Source: Whalleya microplaca (Eukaryota; Ascomycota; Sordariomycetes; Xylariales; Xylariaceae). From it: a stretch of 64,000 bases of DNA. The position numbers were made by a program, and so were the translations under genes. The stretch is from NCBI GenBank assembly GCA_022497155.1, contig MU385712.1, forward strand, positions 62,001 to 126,000, given 5' to 3'. Positions 54,607 through 64,000 of this stretch are shown piece after piece (position 1 is the first letter of the stretch; each line of letters opens with the position of its first letter). The notes below the pieces were generated by a model. That model was not told the origin of the DNA. It did not search any database and saw only the letters and a list, made by a program, of their open reading frames with translations.

Positions 54607-57015
54607 TGGCCGCAACTGCAGGCATCAGGGTCCTTGCCCGGTGGATGGGAAGCCTGGTTTGAATGAAACCCTCCGAACCGGGGCATATGTACGAGTCATG
54701 AGGTAGAACATTGTCGTAATTAACCAAGCCGTATAATGACATTTCGTCCGGTCATTGGGACCACGGGTTATCGTGTGCAAATATTAGAGCTTCTCAATAT
54801 TGATGTCTATATGTGTCCGAAGCAGTAGCATATCTTGGAAAGGCGGTAGTGGATTTGATGATAGAACAGAATATAATCTGGGTAAGTACTTGCCTGCAAG
54901 CTATCTATCAAGGAGGACAGGATAGGATTTGGTCACGCACAAGACTCAGGGTTGCTCGTGAGATTTACAACAAGGTCCGGCATAATCGTAGAACTCCTCT
55001 ATCTCGCGTTAACCTACAACAGCTACACGTCTTGGGTAATCAATGTGTGAAATTACACTAAGCGTTTAGTGAGAGGATAAACCAACGTGTAATCCGCATT
55101 ACCAAAGTTTTGCTTTCATCCCTTTCAGGCACATCTTGCTCAAGAAAAAACCAGCTTGTCCAAATTTCGGCGATTAAGGTATTAATCACGCTTTTTCCAG
55201 GCGGCTTCATATCTATCGATGCCTATTATAAGCTCCTGAAAAAGCACCACATAAATAGCTTAGCTCAAGTCTAGAAAAAAGGATCGGATGTATAATTTCT
55301 ATTCTCAACTATACACTAGGCTGACTTCCTTCAAATCGCTTGCGAGCACTTCGCAGCCATTACCGCGGAGTCTTTCGACCTCATCTAAGCATCAAGATTA
55401 TACACCCTTATAGCTAAAAACATGGAGAGACATCAACCTTCGCAAAGCACATTGAGACGCCAGAAGAGCTAAGTGAGTTTACAGCTCCATCTATTGTCTC
55501 CAGCCTCTTTGCGGACAACTACCTGCCTGGTGTTCATTATATGCTACTCCCATCCAGTGGTGTCGACTTGGCTAACTGGCTACCCAGATTTCTACATCTC
55601 CGAGGTATTCAGGGTTTTTAACAAGGATGCACTTGTGAAGGTGAGTAGAAATAGAGTGATATCTTTTAATCAGTCTATAGGCATCTTTTTAAAAAGCGGG
55701 TTCATTGCGATGGTCAGAAGGTTTTTCCAAGACCCTCGTTCAGGCATCCATCCGGGAGCTGCTACCCTTTGTAAGTGTCTACTGCGATAGTCTTAGTCGT
55801 CACAAAAACAGATAGCACGATATAAAAAGCGACAGCACATGCTTGTTCCATCTCCGCGGGGGAGCCCAAATCGGGCTACATTGGGGATACGTTATCTGGG
55901 GGAGTTGTGTTCTGGTTCTGGGTTGGTGCTGCGCAGACGACCGTTGGGAGTTTAGAATTACGAAATGCTTTATTTGTTAGACCGAAATGCCCGAAGAAGT
56001 GTCTGTAGCATGTATCTAGGCACAAGAGACATTTACCAAAACAAGTATTTCGTCCACGATAGTAACAGACACGGGCATGCCGCATATCTTCCGGCGCAAT
56101 AGACGGCATTACAAGGGAATCTTGTGTCATAAAACTGAACAGCGGGTCGGGGTTGGCGAAGGGTTCCCGATTAGTAGGGTCGCTTGTTATATTGGGGATT
56201 GTAAAAAGGGTTCTACAGTAGCATACTCGTCGACGCTCGGGTAAAATCCCCTAGTATTGGCGCCATGAGAGCATTCTTATCGCGGAACATAAGAACTAAA
56301 TACGCGGTGCCTGTTGATTTGAGGGTCAAGGACTAGTACAGTATAAGGACTCTGTGAGCATTGCGTATATATATCAGGCCTCCCTCCATGTGTAGATAGC
56401 TGAACCTCAAGTCAGTCAAGTCTCTCATTAACCCTGTATTTCAACATCGTTGACGGCAAAGTCGGGGCAACTAATAATACGACCAGTTTTCGCCATTATC
56501 TTAACAACCACGGCCATGGTATCCTCGGTAAGTGTGACTGGACTTTTGCAGACCATCTGGTGCGTTCTATGCGAACGGGAATGTAATAGAAGGAACTTTA
56601 TTCAGGCAGTGAGCCTATTTATTAACCCGTATGTACTATCAAAGATGCTTTTTATAGTCCGTCGTTCCCTCCTCGATATGATACTGCTTTTATTACCTAT
56701 ACCGGTCTTGCCTTGAAGCAATTTCTTCAAAGACTGTGCCGTATCCTCTAGTCGGACGATTTAGCCGCGTAATATAAGTTTTAGACTTCGGGTTGCGGCA
56801 ATTTGCCGTACTAACCGGAAAAGCTCCATCCTTCTCACAGCACGGAATCGCGAGGCTATAGTTACACTTCATATGTCACAAAGGATACCATAACCATATC
56901 CAAGATGAGCGATGAGAAACCTCTCGATTTAATAACGCTACGTTTCCGAAGAGCTCCCTTGGAATCCTTTTGGGTCCTGACTATGGAACTATCATATGCG
57001 AAGCTCTTCTTGGAT
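54607..57015. other. Gene-poor island with decayed coding fragments
   Basis: 2.4 kb, AT-rich, without an intact gene. Around 55430-55620 (plus) a stop-bounded open stretch reads like protein (FAKHIETPEELSEFTAPS, then SLFADNYLPGVHYMLLPSSG and VDLANWLPRFLHLRG). A second piece lies at about 54900-55060 (RLRVAREIYNKVRHNRRTPL). Neither family is recognised. They look like remains of genes or transposons. Confidence 0.4.
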
Positions 57016-58017
57016 TTAGACAGCAGGGGTGATCTCCTCGACAATTGTGTCCTCCCTCAACTCTAGGTTGGCCAACATGTATTCATAATCCTCATCGTCC
57101 TCATCCTCGTCACCATGTAGCTCTCTCGTTTGGTTAAGGTTCCCAAACTGAGCCTGCTCGTCCCACAGCGTCGCGTTGCGCGGCAAGACAACAAAAGCCC
57201 GCTGTCCGATCCGAGCGCCTCTGGGTAGATCCAGCTCCAGACCCGAGCTTGTACGATATACAGGCGCACCGGGAAGCCTCTTACCCAGCCTGTTGCGTCT
57301 CTTGGTCATCCTCTTCTTCTTCTGGCCCGCATCCGGGTCGTCATCCGTTCCATCCTCAGCCGAGTCGCCATCATTAGCTGTACCACCAGGCCCAATGACC
57401 TCGTTATCGTCATCGGCGTCGCAGTCTTGGTCGCAGTACATGATATCCCCAGCGTTAGAAAACTCGACCGAGAACTGACACTTGCCACCATTGTTACCCG
57501 TGCAGTAGCTGCTCCTATAGAAAGCGCTAATGATCCCGCCTTGCTTACGGTTCTGATCGGCCGGAACGCAGCGGTTCAGGCGCGTGGTGGCACCGTTGGT
57601 GGGCACCGATGACGCGAACGGGTACTCATCGCATTGGAACCCAGAAGCGTGGCCCTTCTTGGTTGAGCAGCGGTTACCTCCTGACGCGATACAGCCAGCA
57701 GCCTTACGACGGTTGCGCTTTGTGGTTGAGTCGGGTTGGTCATATTGCAACCCTTCGCCGATGCCAGCGCACAAAGCTCCTATGATGAATAGCGTCAGTT
57801 TAGTAGGCCATAGAAATAGTAAGGGCGAAGGAAAAGAGAGGGGAGCATTAATACCGTAGCACATGTTGGTGCATATCTCGTCCAAGCCGTCGTTGCACAC
57901 GAAGATCATAAGATCATCGGGATCCTGACGAGGTTCGAGGTTCGCGTCAGGGACGTTGACGGCAGATGAGGCCGCCGCGAGGCCGAGGAAAGAAGCAAAC
58001 AGGCTGAGGTTCTTCAT
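57016..58017 (-). CDS. Secreted NucA/NucB-like deoxyribonuclease candidate
   Basis: Exons 58017-57855 and 57779-57016 give 308 residues. The 75-nt intron keeps the frame open, but splicing TNMCYG|ALCAGIGEG is required for family likeness. A signal peptide is present (MKNLSLFASFLGLAAASSAV). The central cysteine-rich domain (about 41-172) includes CNDGLDEICTNMCYG, GNRCSTKKGHASGFQCDEYP and LNRCVPADQNRKQGGIISAF with YR, the pattern of fungal DNase NucA/NucB domains, whose CDEYPFA segment carries catalytic residues. A tail follows: an acidic stretch (173-204), a lysine/arginine patch with a KR processing-type site (GQKKKRMTKRRNRLGKR, 206-222), and a C-terminal block with a second acidic run (278-285). 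Predicted role is extracellular DNA degradation. The tail is unusual and could be removed by a Kex2-like protease. Confidence 0.75.
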   Translation of the reverse strand: MKNLSLFASFLGLAAASSAVNVPDANLEPRQDPDDLMIFVCNDGLDEICTNMCYGINAPLSFPSPLLFLWPTKLTLFIIGALCAGIGEGLQYDQPDSTTKRNRRKAAGCIASGGNRCSTKKGHASGFQCDEYPFASSVPTNGATTRLNRCVPADQNRKQGGIISAFYRSSYCTGNNGGKCQFSVEFSNAGDIMYCDQDCDADDDNEVIGPGGTANDGDSAEDGTDDDPDAGQKKKRMTKRRNRLGKRLPGAPVYRTSSGLELDLPRGARIGQRAFVVLPRNATLWDEQAQFGNLNQTRELHGDEDEDDEDYEYMLANLELREDTIVEEITPAV

Positions 58018-59618
58018 GATGATGGATGGACCCCGGAACTAGGGAATTACGAATGATGAGTCTAGGTGTTTGCTGGATGAAGTTGTTGGACTGGACTGAG
58101 AACAGGCGTCGACAGCACGACTTTATAGGATTATCTCCGCCAGCATCCAGGTCTTCCTAGGACCAAATTTTCCATATTAGAAATCATGCAACCCTTACCG
58201 TATCCCTCGCCGCCACAACATCATTCAGCCTCCAGTCGGCGGTCCTCCTTGGTACCTAGGATAGGGGCTGCCGCATCATGAGAGGTTGCCGCATCAAGAG
58301 ATGCCGCTCAAGACATGAATGTGAGATTTTAGCTAAACTGAAGCTGTGATAAGTGTGGTAAAATGCTTACTCCATGTCGATGGCTGATCGCCAGCTTGGG
58401 GGCCAGCGTTTCAGCTTTTCTTGACTATCCTCTGAGTGGACAGCACGAAGGGGTACGGCATACAGAAGGAATATATGTGTCACGGTGGTCGTCAATACCG
58501 GCGAGGCTGAGGCTGACAAGCTGCTCGAACCATGACGATCACGATCGCTATGATATGTAGGCTAGGCTTGGTAGCGTATGCCAATTGCAATTAGCCATCC
58601 ACGAAACCAAGGATATTCAAGAGAGGCGGTGGCAAATGTTTTGAGTGTAGACATCAGCGTTGGCCTGGCAAGAGGGCGGGCGAAGCGATATAGATTGCTA
58701 GTAATATATTACCTCCAGATTAAAGTATCGGCGTTTTTCTTTATAAAGCTGACGTCGAGGCCGACAACTTGCTTTAAATCGTGCCGATTGCCTCCAGATT
58801 GAAATATCGGCGTCTTTCTTTACAAGGCTAACCGCCGAAGCCGATATTTACAGTCGTATCGCCGTGAGGTTAAATCCACCAACCGACTTTGGTACACGCC
58901 GACCAGAAATGTAAATAGCGGTGCTACCCCAGATGACGCATGCCATACACGCCACATGACGGAAGCAGGGAAATGGGTTTATGCGGCTCATCGCCTTACC
59001 TATTCTTCAAGTGTAGTAAAAGGATCGATAATGCGGTAGCACAACGAGGCCGAATGGATCCGATAACACCATGCATTATGCCGAAGGACTTAAATGACGT
59101 CAAGACTACCTACATGTACGCCTATCAAATCAGCCTATGGTCTAAGTAGCGATTAAAGTGATTATTTTGGGAAAAAGGGATAGCTTAGGGAATGGTGATC
59201 AGGTGACTAACGCATAGTATGTAGAGTACCTACCTACTTAAGTAAGTACTTAAGTAATTAGCCATCCGAGATATCTAAGTTATTTTGCCTTGTTCCGTTA
59301 ACTGTCACTGAGAAAATACTTACAGCATCGCCAGCCGCTTTATTGCAGCCCTGTTTTCGTTCTCCCAGAGGAAAAGTTTAAAGAGAAAAAACTTGAGGTA
59401 ATTTCCACTTTACGCGCCACTTTACGCGAATCCCTTAATATTACCTCTTTCTGAGCTATCAGCGTTATTCTACCTGAAATTTACAGCTTTGTGCATTACC
59501 TTAATGAGGAAACTTGGTGTTGAGCAGAGTCTAGCTTGAAGCACAAACGCTCAACTTCACGGCGCTCAACTTTGCGGCGCTCGACTGTGACTTGTAATAT
59601 TCGGGGGGAAAAAAAATC
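58018..59618. other. Gene-poor stretch with a diverged tandem duplication
   Basis: 1.6 kb between the nuclease promoter and the next gene. ORFs at 58363-58560, 58578-58802 and 58940-59149 have no motif. It holds the duplicated ~60-bp unit listed separately and short repeats (ctttacgcgccactttacgcg near 59409, ggcgctcaactttgcggcgctc near 59561) close to the next gene. Confidence 0.45.
58708..58846. repeat. Two diverged direct copies of a ~60-bp unit
   Basis: Copy A (58708-58766) and copy B (58787-58846) share attRcctccagattRaaRtatc and the following ~40 bases. They differ at about ten sites, nearly all transitions (A/G or C/T), plus a one-base indel. The bias to transitions resembles RIP or deamination-driven decay of a duplication. 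Confidence 0.7.
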
Positions 59619-61151
59619 ATGTCAGATAATCCAGACCTTTCCCTGCCCGCCAAGGCACCGTCGATGGCACGTTACCACGACGATCCTATGACTCTACATC
59701 CAGCAGCTCTCTACGCTCTCGTCGACCTAACTGACGCAGAGTTCGGAGACCTTGAGCGCGAGTGCGAAGCTGGGTGCATCGACACGGGCAACGAGCCGGG
59801 CACTAGCGTGCGTCTCGCTCCGCGGCCACGTTTCGTCGGCCAGCCGCTGCGCGCCGTCTTTGACTACCATCTCGAGTTGGGAACGCAAAACACGTTTGAG
59901 CCCAGGTACTTTGTCGCCGCCGTTGAGAAAGACTGGCAAACCAAGGGGGTCATACTTGTGACTCTAGACGACGACGAGCTTGATTGCAATGTTGACTCAT
60001 TTCGCATCAAGGCTGTTGATGCTGGCTTAAGTGTAGTAAATCTGCAAATTGGGAATTCATCGTGGGTCGAAGAAAAAGATGGTTATGAGTTCCATCTTGA
60101 TAATGGAGATGGCGGCGGCGACAACGGCGGCGACAACGGCGGCAACGACGATGATGGTAGTGATAATGGACCGCCAGCCCCGACCAAAAACATTCCCCTA
60201 GGCTACTACATCCCCATATACATCCACTCGGTTCTCTCCGAAGATGAAGTCACTGCCAACCTCGAGCCAGCGTTTAAAAAGAAATCGCCCGAGGACGTCG
60301 CCTGCCGCGTCCAAGCCAAACTCACGCCTGCATCCTCCGCCTCCGACACAGCATCGGTCCAAGACCTCATCCAGCAAGCCGCTGCCCTACACCCCCTGTG
60401 CTGTGCGAAGAACCCGTATCTGCACAAAACTTACATCCTCGTCATCGACACGGCAGACCCTGTTGAAAATGGCATGTTGATGGTCAAACTGCCGTCGTGG
60501 GATGCGAGCCGTGCAGGGACGGCTGAAAAGACAGGCTTGCGCCGCGTCGGGGAGGAACTGGCTCTTGCTACCTCTCAGCACATCCGCATCCCGTATTCTT
60601 GCCATGACGGCCTGCAGACGCGCTTCCTGATCTTGGCTAATGGCGATGCTGACTGGCCGCCGGAGGACGTGCGCACCCAACCCGTCTTCGTCGTCTTCCA
60701 GTACAACACGCACGGCAAGGAGCTCGGTTTCGGCGCTAACTCGGTTGATCCCGGCGCTGCGAAACGGAAGCCTGGCGAGGAGCGACTGGTGTATGCGCCC
60801 GCAGTGGTCAAGCGCCCTGGACACGGTCTCGAGAGGATTGCGTGGAACTACGACGAGGCCGTGAGACGATTTCCTTGGTTTTGCTGGGAGAAGCGTTTCG
60901 TCGAGGGCTTGGATAAGACTTTCTTTATATGTGTGGACGGGGACGATGTGGCTAAGACGGGGCTGCTACTGGTGCGGAGAAAATGGGACGGGAACGTATG
61001 GGGCCGGACATGGGATGAGTTGCTCGGTTTGCCCGTCGATGGTGTGAAGGATGTAAGAGTCCCCATCAAGGAAGCACTTGCTCTTCTGGAAAGGGGGAGG
61101 AAGGGCGAAACGGAGGGGATGAGTGAGAGCTTGAAGGATTTTTTCTCGTAA
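59619..61151 (+). CDS. Hypothetical protein with three related modules
   Basis: Intronless gene for 510 residues from MSDNPDLSLPAKAP at 59619. Three diverged copies of one module are visible: residues 97-145 (FVAAVEKDWQTKGVILVTLD), 270-326 (KTYILVIDTADPVENGMLMV) and 433-490 (KTFFICVDGDDVAKTGLLLV). Copies two and three share a (V/I)D..D....G.L.V...WD pattern followed by an amphipathic helix and an RVPI/RIPY strand. A DG/GN-rich low-complexity linker spans 161-187. This may match the fungal DUF6924-type family, but I am unsure of that name. No signal peptide or membrane segment is present. The function is unknown, and the protein looks intact and well encoded although it sits in a gene-poor island. 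Confidence 0.82.
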   Translation: MSDNPDLSLPAKAPSMARYHDDPMTLHPAALYALVDLTDAEFGDLERECEAGCIDTGNEPGTSVRLAPRPRFVGQPLRAVFDYHLELGTQNTFEPRYFVAAVEKDWQTKGVILVTLDDDELDCNVDSFRIKAVDAGLSVVNLQIGNSSWVEEKDGYEFHLDNGDGGGDNGGDNGGNDDDGSDNGPPAPTKNIPLGYYIPIYIHSVLSEDEVTANLEPAFKKKSPEDVACRVQAKLTPASSASDTASVQDLIQQAAALHPLCCAKNPYLHKTYILVIDTADPVENGMLMVKLPSWDASRAGTAEKTGLRRVGEELALATSQHIRIPYSCHDGLQTRFLILANGDADWPPEDVRTQPVFVVFQYNTHGKELGFGANSVDPGAAKRKPGEERLVYAPAVVKRPGHGLERIAWNYDEAVRRFPWFCWEKRFVEGLDKTFFICVDGDDVAKTGLLLVRRKWDGNVWGRTWDELLGLPVDGVKDVRVPIKEALALLERGRKGETEGMSESLKDFFS

Positions 61152-61791
61152 GCGCTTGCTTCTATTACGAGCAGACTAGCAAGTCCGTAAGCCATTCGTA
61201 AACGAAACTCAGTAAAATCCTTAATCTATCGTTTCGGGAGAGAAGCATAGTCATCGATTCGGGGCACCACACGCAAAGACATCCTACTGAGATGTCCCAT
61301 ACCTTTCGAAATCTGATGTTTACAGACATACCAGCACGATTCTTAGTTAGGGGATAAATGCTTTACATTTGCTGTAAAGAAAGGCCCACCGCTTAACCTT
61401 CGTGTTTCTCATATAGATAACACGGTGAGTTAATAGTATCAACAACTGTAGTCGAGATTTTATAGTCTCCCAGCGCAGGTTCTCATTGACTAGAGAGAAA
61501 GGCTATAAGGGGGCTAAAAAGCCGCTATTACATGTAGCCATTATAGATACAGAAAGGGTTCATTCAGCCGTCGCCATGCTTAAAATGCAAGGATATAAAC
61601 CTAAAAAGAAATAAATAAAAACCAAAGAGACCCGATACAGCTCGTTATTCCCTTCTGCTCGAGCCTGACGAGTCAACTACATAAGTGTTGTCGCTCGCTT
61701 AACAGGCTCCATATGTAGCATATAATCATCAAGAAGAGGTACCTACGCATCAAGTGTGGGGGAACCCCTTTACTACATATATGATATTTTT

Positions 61792-61795
61792 GTAC

Positions 61796-61841
<46 letters not shown>

Positions 61842-61845
61842 GTAC
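61792..61845. repeat. Perfect 54-bp palindrome around (TA)18
   Basis: GTACATATG (61792-61800), then (TA)18 (61801-61836), then CATATGTAC (61837-61845). The whole 54 bp equals its own reverse complement, so it could extrude as a cruciform. It lies about 520 bp upstream of DLT1. Confidence 0.92.
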
Positions 61846-61866
61846 TTACCTGGGTGCATCCCGTAA

Positions 61867-61892
61867 ACCGGTGTTTTGGACCGGTGTTTTGG
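61867..61892. repeat. Tandem duplication of ACCGGTGTTTTGG
   Basis: Two perfect adjacent 13-bp copies just downstream of the AT palindrome. Confidence 0.85.
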
Positions 61893-62368
61893 TAGGAATG
61901 ATGGAGGAACGCGGGGCACCTGAGCTTAGTGTGACAAGGCATCCAATCATCTCTCTTGATCTCGTCAACAGGTACGTAGTGGGTCGGCAATTAGGTACAT
62001 CATTAGCGGGAGCGTGGACGGCATCCATTGATCTTAATTTAACTGCCCCCGGTCCGACGTAACTGCTTTGCTGTCTACCATCCTTTTCTCCTCTCCTCCC
62101 CTCTCCTTTAGCCAGCCTGCTTACAGCTCTTTCGGCTCTTACGGCTCTTTTTCTGTTCGCAACCCCCCAATACCCAGGTATCTCCTAGATTTCGACAATT
62201 ATTAGTTGAATTACAAGATCTAGAGAACCGCCATGAACCGCCATCCCCTAATATGACCTTCCAATCCCTGCAGCCGGCTTCAACGCGGTCGCACAATAGC
62301 CACAGCCTCGCCACCCGGCGCGGTACAATAATGCCATATCCGCACATAGCCCTACTTACTATAATACC

Positions 62369-63745
62369 ATGACGACTATCGAGCTCGTCTTTCGCATACT
62401 CTATACCTCCGTATACGTCTTACTATGTCTTCTTCTCACTGCTCTCCTTCTTGTTACCCCCGGCGACATCATCCGCCAGATCGTCCTGTATACCTCCCAG
62501 TACCTTAATCTAGTCATAATCGCTATAGTCTATGTCATCACTGTTCTTGTTGTGCTGTTTGTCTACGCCATCAGACTATATATGACTCGCACAGTGCTTG
62601 CATCGATACCCAAGAACTGGATACCCATTGAGAAGGGCGATGTCACCAAGGAGGTCCGCAAGATGGTTGCCACCAGCCTCGGCAGAAGTGCTGCTATCGC
62701 GTGGGAGGCGCGCCCAAAGATCATTCCGCCCGGCCCTCTGCCGACCCTGGTAGAAGATCCGGCGGAGGAGACGGAAGCCAATGCCAGAGAATCGAAGGAA
62801 CCTAGAAGATCTCTGCAGCTTTTCAAGTCGAAGCCGCCCGCAACAGCAGAGGATGAGATGGGCATTGCCCTCCCCACTGTGCGGCCTGTCTGGGGAGAAA
62901 TTGAACACCCTGGCTGGGGCTCGCCAGGTTCGCCAGATCTGCCCAACCTCCAATACAGCACTGTATTATCCGAGTTACCAAACCTCATCGAAGCAAAGGC
63001 TGTTTCCCACGCGCCCCCGGACCCGGGCTCTGCCGCAGGCCCGCCAGCATTCGATGCAGACGCCATTGTACTCCTGCAGCGTGCTTCGCACATGAGCATG
63101 AGAGACTACGTGACCCATCTCACAGCTCTTGGCGTGCTGCCCAGCTCACCGCAGACATCAGAGTTCATCGAAGTCTACGAGCGCGCACGCTTCTCCACGC
63201 GCCCAATGTCCAACGCTGGTTTCCGGCATCTCATGCACCTCTTCGCGGAGCTACTACGCGAGATGCAGCCCCTCAAGCCAACCGCTCTATACGCGGACAA
63301 CGACTCGGACTATCCTGATAGTCCCTACTCCGAGAGCTCGGGTCACATCGACGACGACGCGCCCCAGGAAACCACTACTCCGACCACGTACGCGCGCAGC
63401 ATCTCCAGCACCAGCGCCCTCAGCCTGAACGGCAGTAGCACGCGGTCACGTGCACGCCCGCACCGGCCGGCCCGCAACTCATCGTCGCATACCTGGCACC
63501 AGTATCGCACGGCGCCAACGACGCCGAAGAGCAGGGCGGGCACCGCCGGTGGCGGCAGGGGCCTTTCGCGTTCGTCGAGCACGAACAGTGCGAACACGTT
63601 TGCGCAGACCAGACGTCCGTACTATGCCTCCTCGAGCGCGAGCATGAGGTCCGGATCCTCGGTGCAGGGGTCCGTTATCCGGCTTGCTACGCGCGAGGAC
63701 GGCAACGATCTACCGTATGTGCTTAGGGTCGCGGATACGCTTTGA
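62369..63745 (+). CDS. DLT1: Defect-at-low-temperature protein 1 (Dlt1)
   Basis: Intronless gene for 458 residues. Two N-terminal membrane helices (about 8-30, LYTSVYVLLCLLLTALLLV; and 46-71, LNLVIIAIVYVITVLVVLFV) are followed by RLYMTRTVLASIPKNWIPIE and KGDVTKEVRKMVATSLGRSA, the most conserved Dlt1 block, then PKIIPPG and a PHLVEAKAV-like segment (LPNLIEAKAVSHAPP). A helical region (MSMRDYVTHLTALGVLPSSP, then EFIEVYERARFSTRPMSNAG) precedes a long serine/threonine/arginine-rich tail. Dlt1 is a conserved fungal membrane protein linked to growth in the cold in yeast. Its molecular function is unknown. The end, LATREDGNDLPYVLRVADTL, is typical for the family. Confidence 0.86.
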   Translation: MTTIELVFRILYTSVYVLLCLLLTALLLVTPGDIIRQIVLYTSQYLNLVIIAIVYVITVLVVLFVYAIRLYMTRTVLASIPKNWIPIEKGDVTKEVRKMVATSLGRSAAIAWEARPKIIPPGPLPTLVEDPAEETEANARESKEPRRSLQLFKSKPPATAEDEMGIALPTVRPVWGEIEHPGWGSPGSPDLPNLQYSTVLSELPNLIEAKAVSHAPPDPGSAAGPPAFDADAIVLLQRASHMSMRDYVTHLTALGVLPSSPQTSEFIEVYERARFSTRPMSNAGFRHLMHLFAELLREMQPLKPTALYADNDSDYPDSPYSESSGHIDDDAPQETTTPTTYARSISSTSALSLNGSSTRSRARPHRPARNSSSHTWHQYRTAPTTPKSRAGTAGGGRGLSRSSSTNSANTFAQTRRPYYASSSASMRSGSSVQGSVIRLATREDGNDLPYVLRVADTL

Positions 63746-64000
63746 CTTCGTGCCGACGCGTGTACAATGCGTTGATACGAATAGGAGAGTGGACGGAACC
63801 GCATCTTAGAGGAGTATCGCATTGAAATCGGCGTTGGGACAGGTGTTTAGACATAGAGAACCAGGGAGACGGGCTTACGTCTAAACAAGGCGCACACGGT
63901 TTGTATACCACCTTTCTGATATTGTCTAATGTAATGTTTGTTCATTCTGGGCCGCCCGTCTTGTTCCGACAGCTGTCTTACAACTCTGTGTTACGTCCTC
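63746..64000. other. 3' flank of DLT1
   Basis: 255 bp to the window end with no recognisable gene. It should hold the DLT1 3' UTR. Confidence 0.5.

Larger units (their letters stand above)
61152..62368. other. Intergenic region with palindrome
   Basis: 1.2 kb between two same-strand genes. Contains the (TA)18 palindrome and a 13-bp tandem duplication listed separately, and the pyrimidine-rich leader of DLT1 (about 62080-62160). No gene is seen. Confidence 0.5.

Noticed and set aside
1..64000. CRISPR arrays, bacterial operons, ribosomal RNA or mitochondrial DNA
   Set aside because: No regularly spaced repeats, no rRNA-like sequence, and spliceosomal introns throughout show nuclear fungal DNA.

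Overview
The window is nuclear DNA of a filamentous ascomycete (Pezizomycotina, most likely a Sordariomycete). The evidence is short (about 45-90 nt) GT-AG introns, many split genes, fungal-type housekeeping proteins (Arp3, Alg11, Ndc1, Dlt1, Tfb4, an UNC-45/She4-type myosin chaperone), a highly reducing polyketide synthase (PKS) and LTR-retrotransposon remains. Gene models were spliced by eye from reading frame, splice sites and family expectation. Family names come from recognised motifs, not from a database search.

Left part, 1-27 kb (accessory). 466-5899 is a compact metabolic group: a carboxymuconolactone-decarboxylase-type protein, a zinc alcohol dehydrogenase, a metallo-beta-lactamase-fold lactonase/lactamase candidate and a 3-hydroxyisobutyrate-dehydrogenase-like oxidoreductase. 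It looks like a small catabolic or detoxification cluster. 5900-12686 is gene-poor and contains one intact-looking gene for a small cysteine-rich secreted protein (8241-8462) and a solo LTR. An intact seven-exon MFS transporter follows (12687-14841), then the decayed remains of a minus-strand gene split by a second solo LTR that has a perfect 5-bp target-site duplication, then a truncated third LTR in opposite orientation. That LTR fragment abuts a highly reducing PKS (17207-24836) which has lost its N-terminus and half of its KS domain and carries two in-frame stops and two frameshifts. The secondary-metabolite locus is therefore dead, with its transporter surviving beside it. An F-box/membrane protein gene (25806-26831) closes this part.

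Right part, 27-64 kb (core). It holds conserved genes, often in divergent pairs: ARP3 (-)/taspase-like threonine aspartase (+), TFIIH subunit TFB4 (-)/UNC-45-like chaperone (+), tRNA m5U methyltransferase TRM2 (-) with a small MCFG-start gene behind it, gamma-glutamyltransferase (+), ALG11 (-)/COX18 (+), PEP12-type syntaxin (-)/NDC1 (+), and finally DLT1 (+). A second gene-poor island (54.6-62.3 kb) carries a secreted NucA/NucB-like nuclease and a three-module protein of unknown function.

No wholly new system is evident. The most informative signals are the LTR-associated decay of the PKS locus with an adjacent unrecognised gene relic, the catabolic group at the left end, two secreted-protein genes in gene-poor islands, two small or hidden gene structures (an MCFG gene and a four-base first exon in the gamma-glutamyltransferase gene), and a perfect 54-bp AT-rich palindrome.
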